Source: Planctomycetota bacterium
Lineage (GTDB): Bacteria > Planctomycetota > UBA1135 > GCA-002686595
Assembly: GCA_029212845.1 (NCBI GenBank)
Contig: JARGPD010000013.1
Location: 13,802 to 46,995 of the forward strand
Reading direction: 5' to 3'
Length of the DNA: 33,194 nt
A program made the position numbers and the translations under genes. Shown piece after piece: positions 7,795 to 15,483 of the stretch (its first letter is position 1; the number at the start of each line of letters is the position of its first letter). Under the pieces are notes generated by a model. That model was not told the DNA's origin. It did no database searches and was given only the letters and a program-made list of their open reading frames with translations.

Positions 7795-8550
7795 TTAGTT
7801 CTGGAACTCGATGATCGCGGTGAAGGAGTCGCCGTCCAGGCTGGCCCCGCCGACGAGGGCGCCGTCGATGCTGTCGACGGCCATCAACTCGGAGACGTTG
7901 CTGGGCTTGACGCTGCCGCCGTACTGGATGCGGGTGGCGTTGGCGACGGCCTCGTCGAAGAGGCCGGCGAGCACGCCGCGCAGGTAGTCATGGACTGCCC
8001 CGGCTTGCTCGGAGGTTGCGGTGAGGCCCGTGCCGATGGCCCAGACCGGCTCGTAGGCGATCGTGACCTTGGACATTTCAGCGGCCGAGACGCTGGCGAG
8101 GCCGGCGACGAGCTGGCGCTTGACGACCTCTTCGGTGCGGCCGTCCTCGCGCTCCTCGATCGTCTCACCGACGCAGAGGATCGGGTCGATGCCGGCCTCG
8201 AGGGCCTTCCTGACCTTGGCGCCGACGAGCTGGGCGCGCGCGCCGAAGCCGTGCCGGCGCGCGGGGTGGCCCAGGGAGTCGCTCTCGCAGCCGACGGGCG
8301 TGAGCCTCGCCGCCGAGACCGCGCCGGTGAAGGCGCCGGAGTCCTCGTGGCACATGTCCTGGGCGCCCAGGCGCACGCGCGAACCGGCCAGGGCCCGGGC
8401 GACCTCGTCGAGGTAGACGTAGGACGGGAAGACGGCCACGTCGACGTCAGCGCGGCGGTCCGCGGCGGCGCGGACCTGGTTGACGAGGTCGAGGGCGGAC
8501 CGGCGGTCCAGGTTCATCTTCCAGTTGCCGGCGAGGAACGGGCGTCTCAT
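7795..8550 (-). CDS. tpiA: Triosephosphate isomerase with an altered loop 4 (GHSERR replaced by GHPARR)
   Basis: TIM interconverts dihydroxyacetone phosphate and glyceraldehyde 3-phosphate. The 251-residue protein has normal length, the N-terminal AGNWKMN with catalytic Lys11, AYEPVWAIGTG with catalytic Glu near 167, and the phosphate-binding segments YGGSVKPSN and DGALVGGASL. The strand-4/loop-4 region is abnormal: where the family reads a hydrophobic strand and GHSERR, this protein reads SDSLGHPARR. The catalytic His of GH is kept, but the conserved Ser and Glu (Glu97 in usual numbering) become Pro and Ala, and the buried strand is polar. Alignment to E. coli TIM needs no gaps, and neither alternative frame restores the motif. 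The start is ATG 8550, 2 nt after the DAHP synthase gene. The enzyme may be weak or the sequence may contain errors. Confidence 0.93.
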   Translation of the reverse strand: MRRPFLAGNWKMNLDRRSALDLVNQVRAAADRRADVDVAVFPSYVYLDEVARALAGSRVRLGAQDMCHEDSGAFTGAVSAARLTPVGCESDSLGHPARRHGFGARAQLVGAKVRKALEAGIDPILCVGETIEEREDGRTEEVVKRQLVAGLASVSAAEMSKVTIAYEPVWAIGTGLTATSEQAGAVHDYLRGVLAGLFDEAVANATRIQYGGSVKPSNVSELMAVDSIDGALVGGASLDGDSFTAIIEFQN

Positions 8551-8552
8551 GG

Positions 8553-9620
8553 CTAGATCGCGGTGGGCGCTTTGGACAAGGGGGAGGAGCTCGGCTCCGA
8601 GAGGCGGCGGCCGTCGAGGGCCAAGAGGCGCCGGGTGTCGTCGGCGATGGCCGCGAACTCCTCGGGCAGGATCGCCTGCTCCGCGTCGGAGAGGGCGTGG
8701 GCGGGGTCCGAGTGGACCTCGATGATCAGGCCGTCGGCGCCCACGGCGATGCCGCTCTTGGCGAGCGGGCGCACCAGGTCGGCGCGGCCACAGGCGTGGG
8801 AAGGGTCGACGATCACGGGCAGGTGCGTGACCTGCTTCAGGTACGCCACGGTCCCGACGTCGAGCACGTTGCGGGTCGCCTTGTCGAAGCCGCGGATGCC
8901 GCGCTCGCAGAGGACGACGTTGGCGTTGCCACCCGCGAGCAGGTACTCGGCGGCCAAGAGGAACTCGCGCGCGGTCGCGGACATGCCGCGCTTGAGCAGC
9001 ACCGGCACGCCGCTCTTGGCGACCTCGCGCAGGAGCGGGGTATTGGCCATGTTGCGCGAGCCGATCTGGAACATGTCGCACAGGCCGACCATGGGCTCGA
9101 CGTCGCCGGGCTCGAGCACCTCGGTGACGGTCGCGAGGCCGACCTCGCGGCCCACGCGGCCGAGCAGCTCGAGCCCCGGCAGGCCCAGGCCTTGGAAGGA
9201 GTAGGGCGAGCTGCGCGGCTTGCACACGCCGCCCCGCAAGAGGGTCGCCCCGGCGGCGCGCACCTTGACGGCGACCTCGCGCAGGAGCTCCTCGGTCTCG
9301 ACCGCACAGGGCCCAGCGATCAGCACCGCGCTGCCCCCGCCGAAGACCGCATCGCCGACCCGCACCACGGTCTCGGCGCGCTCCGCCGAGCGCTGGTGCA
9401 GCTCGTGGGCCCCGAGGCCGCCGACGATCGCCGCCACCGCGAAGTGGTCCTCGAGGCGCGAGCGCACCTCAGGCCCGGCCGTGACACCTTCCTTGGGACG
9501 CAGCTCGAGCAGCGCCTGGTCGGTCTCGACGGTCCGCGTCTCGAAGCCCAACAGCTCGCAGGATTGGACCAATTCGGCCAGATCCCGGGGGTTGAGATCG
9601 CTCTTGAGGCGCAGCAGCAT
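8553..9620 (-). CDS. aroF: 3-deoxy-7-phosphoheptulonate (DAHP) synthase, class I-beta with N-terminal regulatory domain
   Basis: This enzyme condenses phosphoenolpyruvate and erythrose 4-phosphate, the first step of the shikimate pathway. The 355-residue protein has an N-terminal ferredoxin-like regulatory domain (about residues 1-70), as in the Thermotoga maritima type, which normally mediates feedback inhibition by aromatic amino acids. The TIM-barrel part has AGPCAVE, KPRSSPYSFQGLG, the metal and substrate segment IGSRNMAN, LLKRGMSAT, and PVIVDPSHACGRADLV, with the usual metal ligands. The ATG at 9620 is the first start after the promoter near 9720; no Shine-Dalgarno is visible. As the leading gene of the operon it may put the downstream genes under its control. 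Use of aroF as the symbol is by family, not by demonstrated inhibitor specificity. Confidence 0.95.
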   Translation of the reverse strand: MLLRLKSDLNPRDLAELVQSCELLGFETRTVETDQALLELRPKEGVTAGPEVRSRLEDHFAVAAIVGGLGAHELHQRSAERAETVVRVGDAVFGGGSAVLIAGPCAVETEELLREVAVKVRAAGATLLRGGVCKPRSSPYSFQGLGLPGLELLGRVGREVGLATVTEVLEPGDVEPMVGLCDMFQIGSRNMANTPLLREVAKSGVPVLLKRGMSATAREFLLAAEYLLAGGNANVVLCERGIRGFDKATRNVLDVGTVAYLKQVTHLPVIVDPSHACGRADLVRPLAKSGIAVGADGLIIEVHSDPAHALSDAEQAILPEEFAAIADDTRRLLALDGRRLSEPSSSPLSKAPTAI

Positions 9621-9701
9621 CGTCTTGGGTGGAGAGGGGAAGGGCCTGATGGCGGGGCACCCGGCCGACGGCTATCCTGCAGGAAGCAGCCCCGGATCGG
9701 A

Positions 9702-9748
9702 CCCCATTTTGGGGGCAAGATTATAGGTGAGAGGGCCGTGGGGAGAGC
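9702..9748 (-). promoter_or_regulatory. Candidate promoter and operator of the aroF-tpiA-secG operon
   Basis: On the minus strand a perfect TATAAT (+ strand attata, 9720-9725) stands about 100 nt before the aroF start. The hexamer 17 bp further upstream, GGCTCT, is a poor -35. Just downstream of the -10, overlapping the expected start of transcription, is CCCCA-TTT-TGGGG (9702-9714), a perfect 5-bp inverted repeat that could bind a repressor or form the 5' end of the leader. Inference from sequence only. Confidence 0.45.
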
Positions 9749-9793
9749 CGGGAACCCGAGCCTTTGCGCCGGCCCATCGGGATTCGAGCCGGT

Positions 9794-9799
9794 TAGCAT
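9794..9799 (+). promoter_or_regulatory. -10-like box TAGCAT close to the HD gene start
   Basis: TAGCAT matches the TANNNT pattern and ends 9 nt before the ATG at 9809. If used, transcription would start at or within a few bases of the start codon, giving a leaderless or near-leaderless mRNA. No Shine-Dalgarno precedes the gene. Confidence 0.35.
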
Positions 9800-9808
9800 C
9801 ACGCCACG

Positions 9809-10390
9809 ATGAGCGCACCCGAAGACAGCCCCAGGCTCGCGGCCCTGCTGGGCCTCGCCCCCTTGGCCGACCTCCCACGCACCGGCTGGCTGCAGGCCGG
9901 CCTCGCCCCGGGCCTGGCCGTCGAGAGCGTCGCCGCCCACGCGCACCTGACCACACTGCTCGCGATGGCCCTGGCCCCGGCGGTCGAGCCGCCCCTGGAC
10001 CTCGGCCGCTGCCTGGCCCTCTGCACGGTCCACGACCTGGCCGAGGCCGGACTCGGCGACCTGCCCCGGGCCGGCTCCCGAGCCCTGCCGCCCGGCGCCA
10101 AGGCCTCGGCCGAGGCCCAGCTGGTGCTCGAGCTGACCGAAGGCCTAGGCCCCGGAGCCGCCGTCCTGCGCCAGCACTTCGAGGACTACGCCGCCGCCGG
10201 CTCCCGCGAGGCGCGCTTCACCAAGCTCTGCGACAAGCTGCAGATGGGCCTGCGGGCCCTGGTCCTGGCCCGGGCCGGGCACCGCGGCATGGGGGCCTTC
10301 GGCGCGTCCGTGGCGGCCCTCGACTGCAGCGAGTTCCCGCCCTGCGATGCCCTCCGGGGCGAAATAGAACAGCAATTAGCAAGCAAATAG
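9809..10390 (+). CDS. HD-domain hydrolase of the YfbR/HDDC2 (5'-deoxynucleotidase) type
   Basis: Proteins of this HD subgroup dephosphorylate deoxynucleoside monophosphates with a divalent metal. The 193-residue protein shows the subgroup layout: ESVAAHAHLTTLLA (first metal-binding His, near residue 45), VHDLAEAGLGDLP (the HD motif with the following Glu and Asp), and FTKLCDKLQMGLRAL near residue 145 carrying the distal Asp. This spacing matches HDDC2/YfbR proteins better than tRNA nucleotidyltransferase or RelA-type HD domains. It stands alone, divergent from the aroF operon, with a GC-rich hairpin downstream. No transmembrane or signal segment is seen. The exact substrate cannot be told from sequence, although nucleotide pool cleaning is the likely role. 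Confidence 0.8.
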   Translation: MSAPEDSPRLAALLGLAPLADLPRTGWLQAGLAPGLAVESVAAHAHLTTLLAMALAPAVEPPLDLGRCLALCTVHDLAEAGLGDLPRAGSRALPPGAKASAEAQLVLELTEGLGPGAAVLRQHFEDYAAAGSREARFTKLCDKLQMGLRALVLARAGHRGMGAFGASVAALDCSEFPPCDALRGEIEQQLASK

Positions 10391-10443
10391 AGCCTACAAA
10401 ACCCCTCGGGACCAGTCCCATGTAACGGGTCGGTCGATGCGCC

Positions 10444-10470
10444 GGCCCGGGGCGCGCGCCGAGCCGGGCC
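10444..10470 (+). terminator. GC-rich hairpin after the HD gene
   Basis: GGCCCGG (10444-10450) pairs with CCGGGCC (10464-10470), and the loop contains the self-complementary GGCGCGCGCC. It lies between the HD gene stop and the next promoter-like box. There is no T-run, so it is a possible factor-dependent terminator. Confidence 0.4.
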
Positions 10471-10476
10471 CGGGGT

Positions 10477-10482
10477 TATGCT
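10477..10482 (+). promoter_or_regulatory. -10-like box TATGCT before the large beta-sandwich protein
   Basis: TATGCT ends 11 nt before the ATG at 10494, a spacing that would leave a leader of only a few bases. No clear -35 is present because the upstream bases form the GC-rich hairpin. Confidence 0.3.
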
Positions 10483-10493
10483 GTCACCTATCT

Positions 10494-13211
10494 ATGGGAA
10501 GGAACGCAAGCTTGCTGATCGTGCTCGCCGCGCTGGTCGCCGGGATCTTCTTCTGGCTGCTGGGCGATTCGGGTGAGGTCGGCGCCGTCGGCGGCCCGGC
10601 CACCGGGAGCTCGGAGCTCGTCGACCTGCCCTCGGGGGCCGAGCTCGACGAACAAGGCTCCTCGACCGGCGCCCCGACCGGCGAGGCCGAGCGCATCCCG
10701 GTGCCGCTCGAGCCGCCGCCCGCCGACCCCTTCGCCGGCCGCCTCGCCTTCCACGAGTCCCGCATCGTCGGGCGCCTGGTCGACCCTGGCGGCGCCCCCC
10801 TCCCCGGCCGCACGGTCGAGCTCCTGATCAGCACCTCCCGTGAGGCCAGCGCAGAGCGCGCCCGGACCCTCGGCACCGTGCGCACCGAGCGCGAGGCCAC
10901 CACCGACTCGGACGGCCGCTTCGAGTTCGACGCCTTCCAAGCGATCCGCTCCTGGCTCTTTGTCGAGGCCAAGCACCCCAGCTGGCCGACCCTGCGCCTG
11001 GTCGCCCTCGAGCCCTACCCCGGCCAGGTCCACGACCTGGGCGACCTCCAGTTCGCCCCCGCCGCGAGCATCCCGCTGCGCGTCATGGACACCGACAGCC
11101 TAGGCATCCTAGGGGCCGAGGTCCTCCTGGCAGCCCTGCCCACCGGTGGCGGCCGGCGTGGCGGCTCCCCGGGCATCGCCGAGCCCGTCGGCACGACCGG
11201 GGCCGACGGCACCTTCGTCATCGAGGGCCTCGGACCGGGCCGCTACGTGGTCGGCGCCCGGGCCCGCGACCACAGCCTGACCTGGTCGAGCACGATCGAC
11301 CTGCCCGAGGACACGGCCGAGGTCACCCTCACCCTCGGTCCCGGCCATGCCCTCCAGGGCCGGGTCCTCGACCGGGACACAGGCGCCAACATCGCCGGAG
11401 CCGAGCTGCTGATCAACGACCGCAACCGCGGCCAGGTGCCCTACGTGCGCCTGGTGAGCGGCCCCGCCGGTGAGTTCACCTTCGAAGGCTCCAGCACCAA
11501 CGTCAACCTGCGCTACGCCGCCACCGCCGAGGGCTACCTCAGGACCTGGGGCAACCTGCGCGAGGAGCGCAACACCGCCGGGATGATGGTGCTCGAGGTG
11601 CGTCTTGCAGGGGCCAACGAGACCGAGGTGCTGGTCCTCGACGACGCGACCGGCGAGCCGATCGAGGACGCGCGCCTGTTCGAGTCCAGCAGCGGCTGGA
11701 GCCCGACCTCGAACATCGAGAACATGGGCCTCGGCGCTGCCGAAGGTGAGAACCCCGGCGGCGCGCCGGACCTCGCCCGCAGCGACGCCGCGGGGCTCGC
11801 CAGGGTCCCCACGCCGAGCAGCGACCGGTACCTGCTCGCCTCGGCCGCTGGCTACCTGACCCGCTCGGTCGACCTGCCGCGCGATCGCGGCACGGCCTCG
11901 AGTGCGCCCGTCGAGGTGCGCCTCGTGCGCGGCTCCGCGGTCGAGGTCCAGGTCACCCACGCCGGCCAGCCCGCAGCGGGCGCCGTGGTCGAGCTCTGCC
12001 TCGTCTCCCAGAGGGCCGACGAGGGCCTCGAGACCACCCAGGCCAGCAACCGCGGCTGGCGCCGCCAGCCCAGCGTGTCGGTCTCGGGCCTCGCCTGGCG
12101 CGACGAGGCGCGCCTCATGCCGGCAGCCCAGGCCGTCGCCAACGACGAGGGCATCGCGCGCTTCGACTCCCTTCCGACGGGCTTCTACCGCGCGGTCGCG
12201 AGCCGCAGCGACACCTGCCGCACCGTTGGCGAGCCGATCCGCGTGCGCGACTCCAAGGAGGACCACTGGGTCGAGCTCGAGCTCTTCCCGCCGGCCACGA
12301 TCCAAGGTCGCACCCTGCTGCGCGGCAAGCCCGAGCCCGGCCAGCGCGTGGTCGCCATGCGCAACCTCGGAACGCCCACCGACCGCTCGATGCCGTCCGA
12401 GGCCGAGCTGCACTCGACGCGCTCCCTCGCGGACGGCAGCTTCGAGCTCACCGGCCTCGGCCCCGGCTCCTGGCGGCTGTTCGCCCTGCGCCCCGGCCAG
12501 GCCATGGACCCCGGAGCGGCGGTCCACAGCGGCAGCGTCATCGGCCGGCACATCGAGAAGACCGAGGTCCTGCTCGACCTCGTCGCCGGCGACCAGCGCA
12601 CGGCCGACCTCGTCGCCCAGGGCCCCGGCGCGCGCCTGACCGGGCGCGTGCTCTTGAACCACCAGCCCGCTGCGGGCCTCGTCCTGCGCCTGCGCTTCCA
12701 GGACCCCGACGGCTCACGCCAGGGGTCGGTCACCGCGCGCACGGACTCGGCCGGCGGCTACGCCTTCGAGGGCTTGATCGAGGGTGAGTGGAGCATCACC
12801 CTGACGCGCCAGATCGCCCGCCGGGGTGGCAACCTGTTCACCGACGGGGTGACCCTGCTCGCGGACCGGCTGAGGATCCCCGACACCGAGCTCGTCGAGC
12901 GCGACTTCCGCTTCGAGGTCGGCGGCGTGCTCCTGAACATCACGGCCCCGGACCTGCCGCCCGATCCCAAGCGCCGCCAGGACAAGATCTCGTGGGTCGC
13001 CCTGAGGGCGGCACCGAGCTCCGGAGGCGACCCGGTGATGAACGCGTGGTTCCGGGCGGGCTCGCCGGTCGAGCTGGTCGACCTGCCCGTCGGCAGCTAC
13101 GACCTGACGATCACCGAGGACAACGTGCTGCCCCTGACGCTGCCCGTCGAGGTCGACGCCGGCATCCGGAGCGAGCTCGAGGGCACCCTCGAGCTCAAGC
13201 CCAAGGACTGA
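10494..13211 (+). CDS. Large membrane-anchored protein with carboxypeptidase-regulatory-like/Cna-B-like modules
   Basis: The 905-residue protein begins MGRNASLLIVLAALVAGIFFWLLG, a short N-terminal membrane anchor, followed by a low-complexity Gly/Ser/Pro/Glu linker to about residue 85. The rest is a chain of beta-sandwich modules of the carboxypeptidase-regulatory-like type, each with a G-R-V/L start, a hydrophobic-turn-A-G-A core and a D-G-x-F/Y-x-F/I end. Examples are SRIVGRLVDPGGAPLPG (near 88), TTGADGTFVIEGLGPGRYVV (near 240), ALQGRVLDRDTGANIAGAEL (near 285), TIQGRTLLRGK (near 600) and RLTGRVLLNHQPAAG (near 713). Such proteins are abundant in Planctomycetota and face the periplasm or cell surface. 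There is no enzyme motif. The start at 10494 is chosen over the track's M at 10437 because it puts the membrane segment at the N-terminus. Its stop overlaps the acyltransferase start by 1 nt. Confidence 0.8.
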   Translation: MGRNASLLIVLAALVAGIFFWLLGDSGEVGAVGGPATGSSELVDLPSGAELDEQGSSTGAPTGEAERIPVPLEPPPADPFAGRLAFHESRIVGRLVDPGGAPLPGRTVELLISTSREASAERARTLGTVRTEREATTDSDGRFEFDAFQAIRSWLFVEAKHPSWPTLRLVALEPYPGQVHDLGDLQFAPAASIPLRVMDTDSLGILGAEVLLAALPTGGGRRGGSPGIAEPVGTTGADGTFVIEGLGPGRYVVGARARDHSLTWSSTIDLPEDTAEVTLTLGPGHALQGRVLDRDTGANIAGAELLINDRNRGQVPYVRLVSGPAGEFTFEGSSTNVNLRYAATAEGYLRTWGNLREERNTAGMMVLEVRLAGANETEVLVLDDATGEPIEDARLFESSSGWSPTSNIENMGLGAAEGENPGGAPDLARSDAAGLARVPTPSSDRYLLASAAGYLTRSVDLPRDRGTASSAPVEVRLVRGSAVEVQVTHAGQPAAGAVVELCLVSQRADEGLETTQASNRGWRRQPSVSVSGLAWRDEARLMPAAQAVANDEGIARFDSLPTGFYRAVASRSDTCRTVGEPIRVRDSKEDHWVELELFPPATIQGRTLLRGKPEPGQRVVAMRNLGTPTDRSMPSEAELHSTRSLADGSFELTGLGPGSWRLFALRPGQAMDPGAAVHSGSVIGRHIEKTEVLLDLVAGDQRTADLVAQGPGARLTGRVLLNHQPAAGLVLRLRFQDPDGSRQGSVTARTDSAGGYAFEGLIEGEWSITLTRQIARRGGNLFTDGVTLLADRLRIPDTELVERDFRFEVGGVLLNITAPDLPPDPKRRQDKISWVALRAAPSSGGDPVMNAWFRAGSPVELVDLPVGSYDLTITEDNVLPLTLPVEVDAGIRSELEGTLELKPKD

Positions 13212-14277
13212 TGCTCGCGTACGTTCGCAGCCTCGACAAGCTGCGCGGCATCGCCGTCCTCCTGGTCCTGTTCATCCACACGCCGAACGTGCTCAAGCCC
13301 CTCTGGGCGATGCGCTTCCAGGCCTATGCGGATCCGGGCTACCTGGGCGTCGACCTGTTCTTCGCCCTGTCGGGCTTCCTGATCACGCGCATCCTGCTCG
13401 AGGACCGACGCCGCGGAGCGGCGATGCGCGGCATCGGATCCGGCGCGCGATCCGCATCTTCCCGGCCTGCTACCTCCTGGTCGCGATCGTCTGGATCCTG
13501 CGGCCGGGGCCCGAGCTGCCCTGGGTCGCCGCCTACGTCTCCAACTTCTACTTCCTCGGCGACGTGCCCGCCTCGCCCCTGGCCCACACCTGGTCCCTGG
13601 CCGTCGAGGAGCACTTCTACCTGGTCTGGCCCCTGCTGGTGCTCGGCCTCACCGGCGGCCGCGCCCAGGCCGTGATCCTCTTCGGCCTGATCCCGCTCGC
13701 CCTAGCGACCGGCTGGTACGTCGCGACCGAGGACCCCGCCAACCAGCTCGAGGTGCTCGGCCACATCACGCCCGCGCGCATCCTGACCCTGGCCCTCGGC
13801 AGCCTGCTGGCTTTCCACGAACCGTCCCTGCACCGACGCCCGTGGACCTGGGCCCTCGCCGGACTCCTGGTCGCCGCCCTCGGCTACGCCTGGGCCTTCG
13901 CCGGCCTGACCCTGCCCGCCCTGCGCCCCTACGCCGGCCTGCACCGCCTGGGCGGCTTCGCCTTGCTCTCCACCGCGGTCGTGTTGATCTGGATCGAGGC
14001 CGACCGCCTGCCCCTGCCCCGGGCCAGCGCGATCCTCGGCACGCCCCTCGCCCTGGTCGGCCGCATCAGCTACGGGCTCTACCTCTACCACCTGCCGGTC
14101 TTCTTCGCCCTCGACGTCCAGGGCCACGCCGCTCGCGGGACCCTCGGCTGGCCGCGCATGGTGCTGGCGATCGGGCTGAGCTTCCTGGCCGCGGGCGCCT
14201 CCTACCGCTTCTTCGAGCGACCGCTCCTGCGCTGGGGCGCGCGCTTCCGCGACCCCGGGCACGCGCCAGGGGTCTGA
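13211..14277 (+). pseudogene. Acyltransferase family 3 (OafA/YrhL-like), interrupted by a frameshift
   Basis: Acyltransferase-3 proteins are membrane enzymes with about ten helices that O-acylate surface sugars or other envelope substrates. The N-terminal part (from ATG 13211, sharing an A with the previous stop) reads SLDKLRGIAVLLVLFIHT and GVDLFFALSGFLITRILLEDRR, the family hallmark. Around 13425-13441 the frame shifts: continuing matches are found one frame over as RRAIRIFPACYLLVAIVWIL and then HTWSLAVEEHFYLVWPLLV to a TGA at 14275. One missing base in that interval would restore a normal protein of about 355 residues. No slippery heptamer is seen, so a sequencing or assembly indel, or a recent inactivating mutation, is more likely than programmed frameshifting. 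The rest of the sequence shows no decay. Coupling to the beta-sandwich gene suggests a shared envelope role. Confidence 0.85.
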
Positions 14278-14355
14278 CCGCCCGCGTCGCGCAACTTCTT
14301 CGGGGCTCGACCACGCGCCCCCCGCGAGCGCGTCGCAAGTCCACGGCCCGCGCGT

Positions 14356-14361
14356 TAGAGT
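14356..14361 (+). promoter_or_regulatory. -10-like box TAGAGT near a GTG start
   Basis: TAGAGT ends 7 nt before the GTG at 14369, the spacing expected for a leaderless transcript. There is no Shine-Dalgarno between them. Confidence 0.4.
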
Positions 14362-14368
14362 CGGGTCG

Positions 14369-15400
14369 GTGAGACACTTCCTCCTGCTCCTGGCCGTCCT
14401 CGTGCTCGCGCTCCTCGCGGCCTGGGTCAGCGTGCTGCGCCAGGGTCCCGGCGACATCGCGATGTACGAGCCGCGGCCTTGGCCGAAGGCCCTCGAAGCC
14501 CTCGCGGCCCAGCCGGTGGGCGCCAGCCTCGACGGACGCATCCAGCGCGCCGACCGCGCCCCCGCGGCCGAGGCCCTGGTGCAGACGACGGTCGCCACCG
14601 ACGACCAGGGCGGCCGGGCCGTGCGCTGGGCCTGGACCGACAGCCTGGGGCGCTTTCACCTGGACGGCCTGAGCTCGGACCAGCCCCTGGTCCTGGTGGT
14701 GCTGGCGGCCGACCACATGCCGGCCAGCTTCGACGTCGAGCTCGGCCCCGGCGTGCCGGCCGAGGAGCTGGTCTGGAGCTTGCCGGCCCCGATCGACGAG
14801 GTCGAGGTCCTGCCCGCGCTCGAGTTCGGCGACCTCCAAGGCCGCGTGCGCAGGCCCCTGGGCGAGCGCGGCACAGCTAGGCTCGAAGTGCTCCTGCGGC
14901 CCCTCGAGGTCGGCGCTCCCACACCCGGCGACGCCCAGGCGATGGCCTTCCTGGCGGGGCGCATCGAGCGCCGGGCCACGGTCGACGCCGCCGGCGGCTA
15001 CACCGTGCCGGCCCTCGCCGCGGGCTTCTACGAGGTCCTGGTGCTGCCCGACTGGGCCCGCGGCGGGACCTGGCCGGTGCTGGGTCGCGGGTCGGTGGAC
15101 CACGCCCCCGGCTCCACCCAGCCCCAGTTCCCCGTGGTGCTCGAGGACGCGACCGTGTCCGGGATCGTGACCGACGCCGGAGGCCAGCCGGTGGTCGGGG
15201 CCTTGCTCCTGGCCAGCCGCGACGATCGCGTCTGGCCGCCGGTCCAGAGCGGTGCCGATGGCAGCTACCAGCTGGTCGATCTGGATGCCGGGCCCCTGCA
15301 TGTCGAGGTCCTGGCAGGATCCGCAAGCGCCTCGCTGGACCTGACCCTAGGCCCCGGCGAAGGGCGCGAGCTCCCGGTGACCCTGCCACCGCTCGACTGA
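14369..15400 (+). CDS. Membrane-anchored carboxypeptidase-regulatory-like protein
   Basis: The 343-residue protein starts at GTG 14369 with MRHFLLLLAVLVLALLAAWVS, an N-terminal signal anchor, so the bulk should lie outside the cytoplasm. Three beta-sandwich-like segments can be seen: SLDGRIQRADRAPAAEA ending TDSLGRFHLDGL (near 53-110), LQGRVRRPLGERGTARL ending DAAGGYTVPALAAGFYEV (near 155-230), and VSGIVTDAGGQPVVGALLL ending GADGSYQLVDLDAGPLHV (near 258-315). It resembles the 905-residue protein two genes upstream, on the other side of the broken acyltransferase, and the two may be paralogues working in one envelope process. No enzymatic motif is seen. The 91-nt gap before it shows no other feature. 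Confidence 0.75.
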   Translation: MRHFLLLLAVLVLALLAAWVSVLRQGPGDIAMYEPRPWPKALEALAAQPVGASLDGRIQRADRAPAAEALVQTTVATDDQGGRAVRWAWTDSLGRFHLDGLSSDQPLVLVVLAADHMPASFDVELGPGVPAEELVWSLPAPIDEVEVLPALEFGDLQGRVRRPLGERGTARLEVLLRPLEVGAPTPGDAQAMAFLAGRIERRATVDAAGGYTVPALAAGFYEVLVLPDWARGGTWPVLGRGSVDHAPGSTQPQFPVVLEDATVSGIVTDAGGQPVVGALLLASRDDRVWPPVQSGADGSYQLVDLDAGPLHVEVLAGSASASLDLTLGPGEGRELPVTLPPLD

Positions 15401-15483
15401 GCGGCCCGGGCGGGAACTCCCCGAGCGGCCGGAGCGTCGGGACCCGGGTGCCGAGGGGATCCTGTGCGCGCGCGAGCCCCGCC

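Noticed and set aside
8225-8345. Local inversion or double frameshift as the cause of the odd TIM loop
   Set aside because: Reading the reverse complement or the two other frames of the segment does not give the usual hydrophobic strand or GHSERR.
13425-13441. Programmed ribosomal frameshift in the acyltransferase
   Set aside because: No slippery heptamer, no internal Shine-Dalgarno or stop codon at the shift, and the family is not known for recoding.
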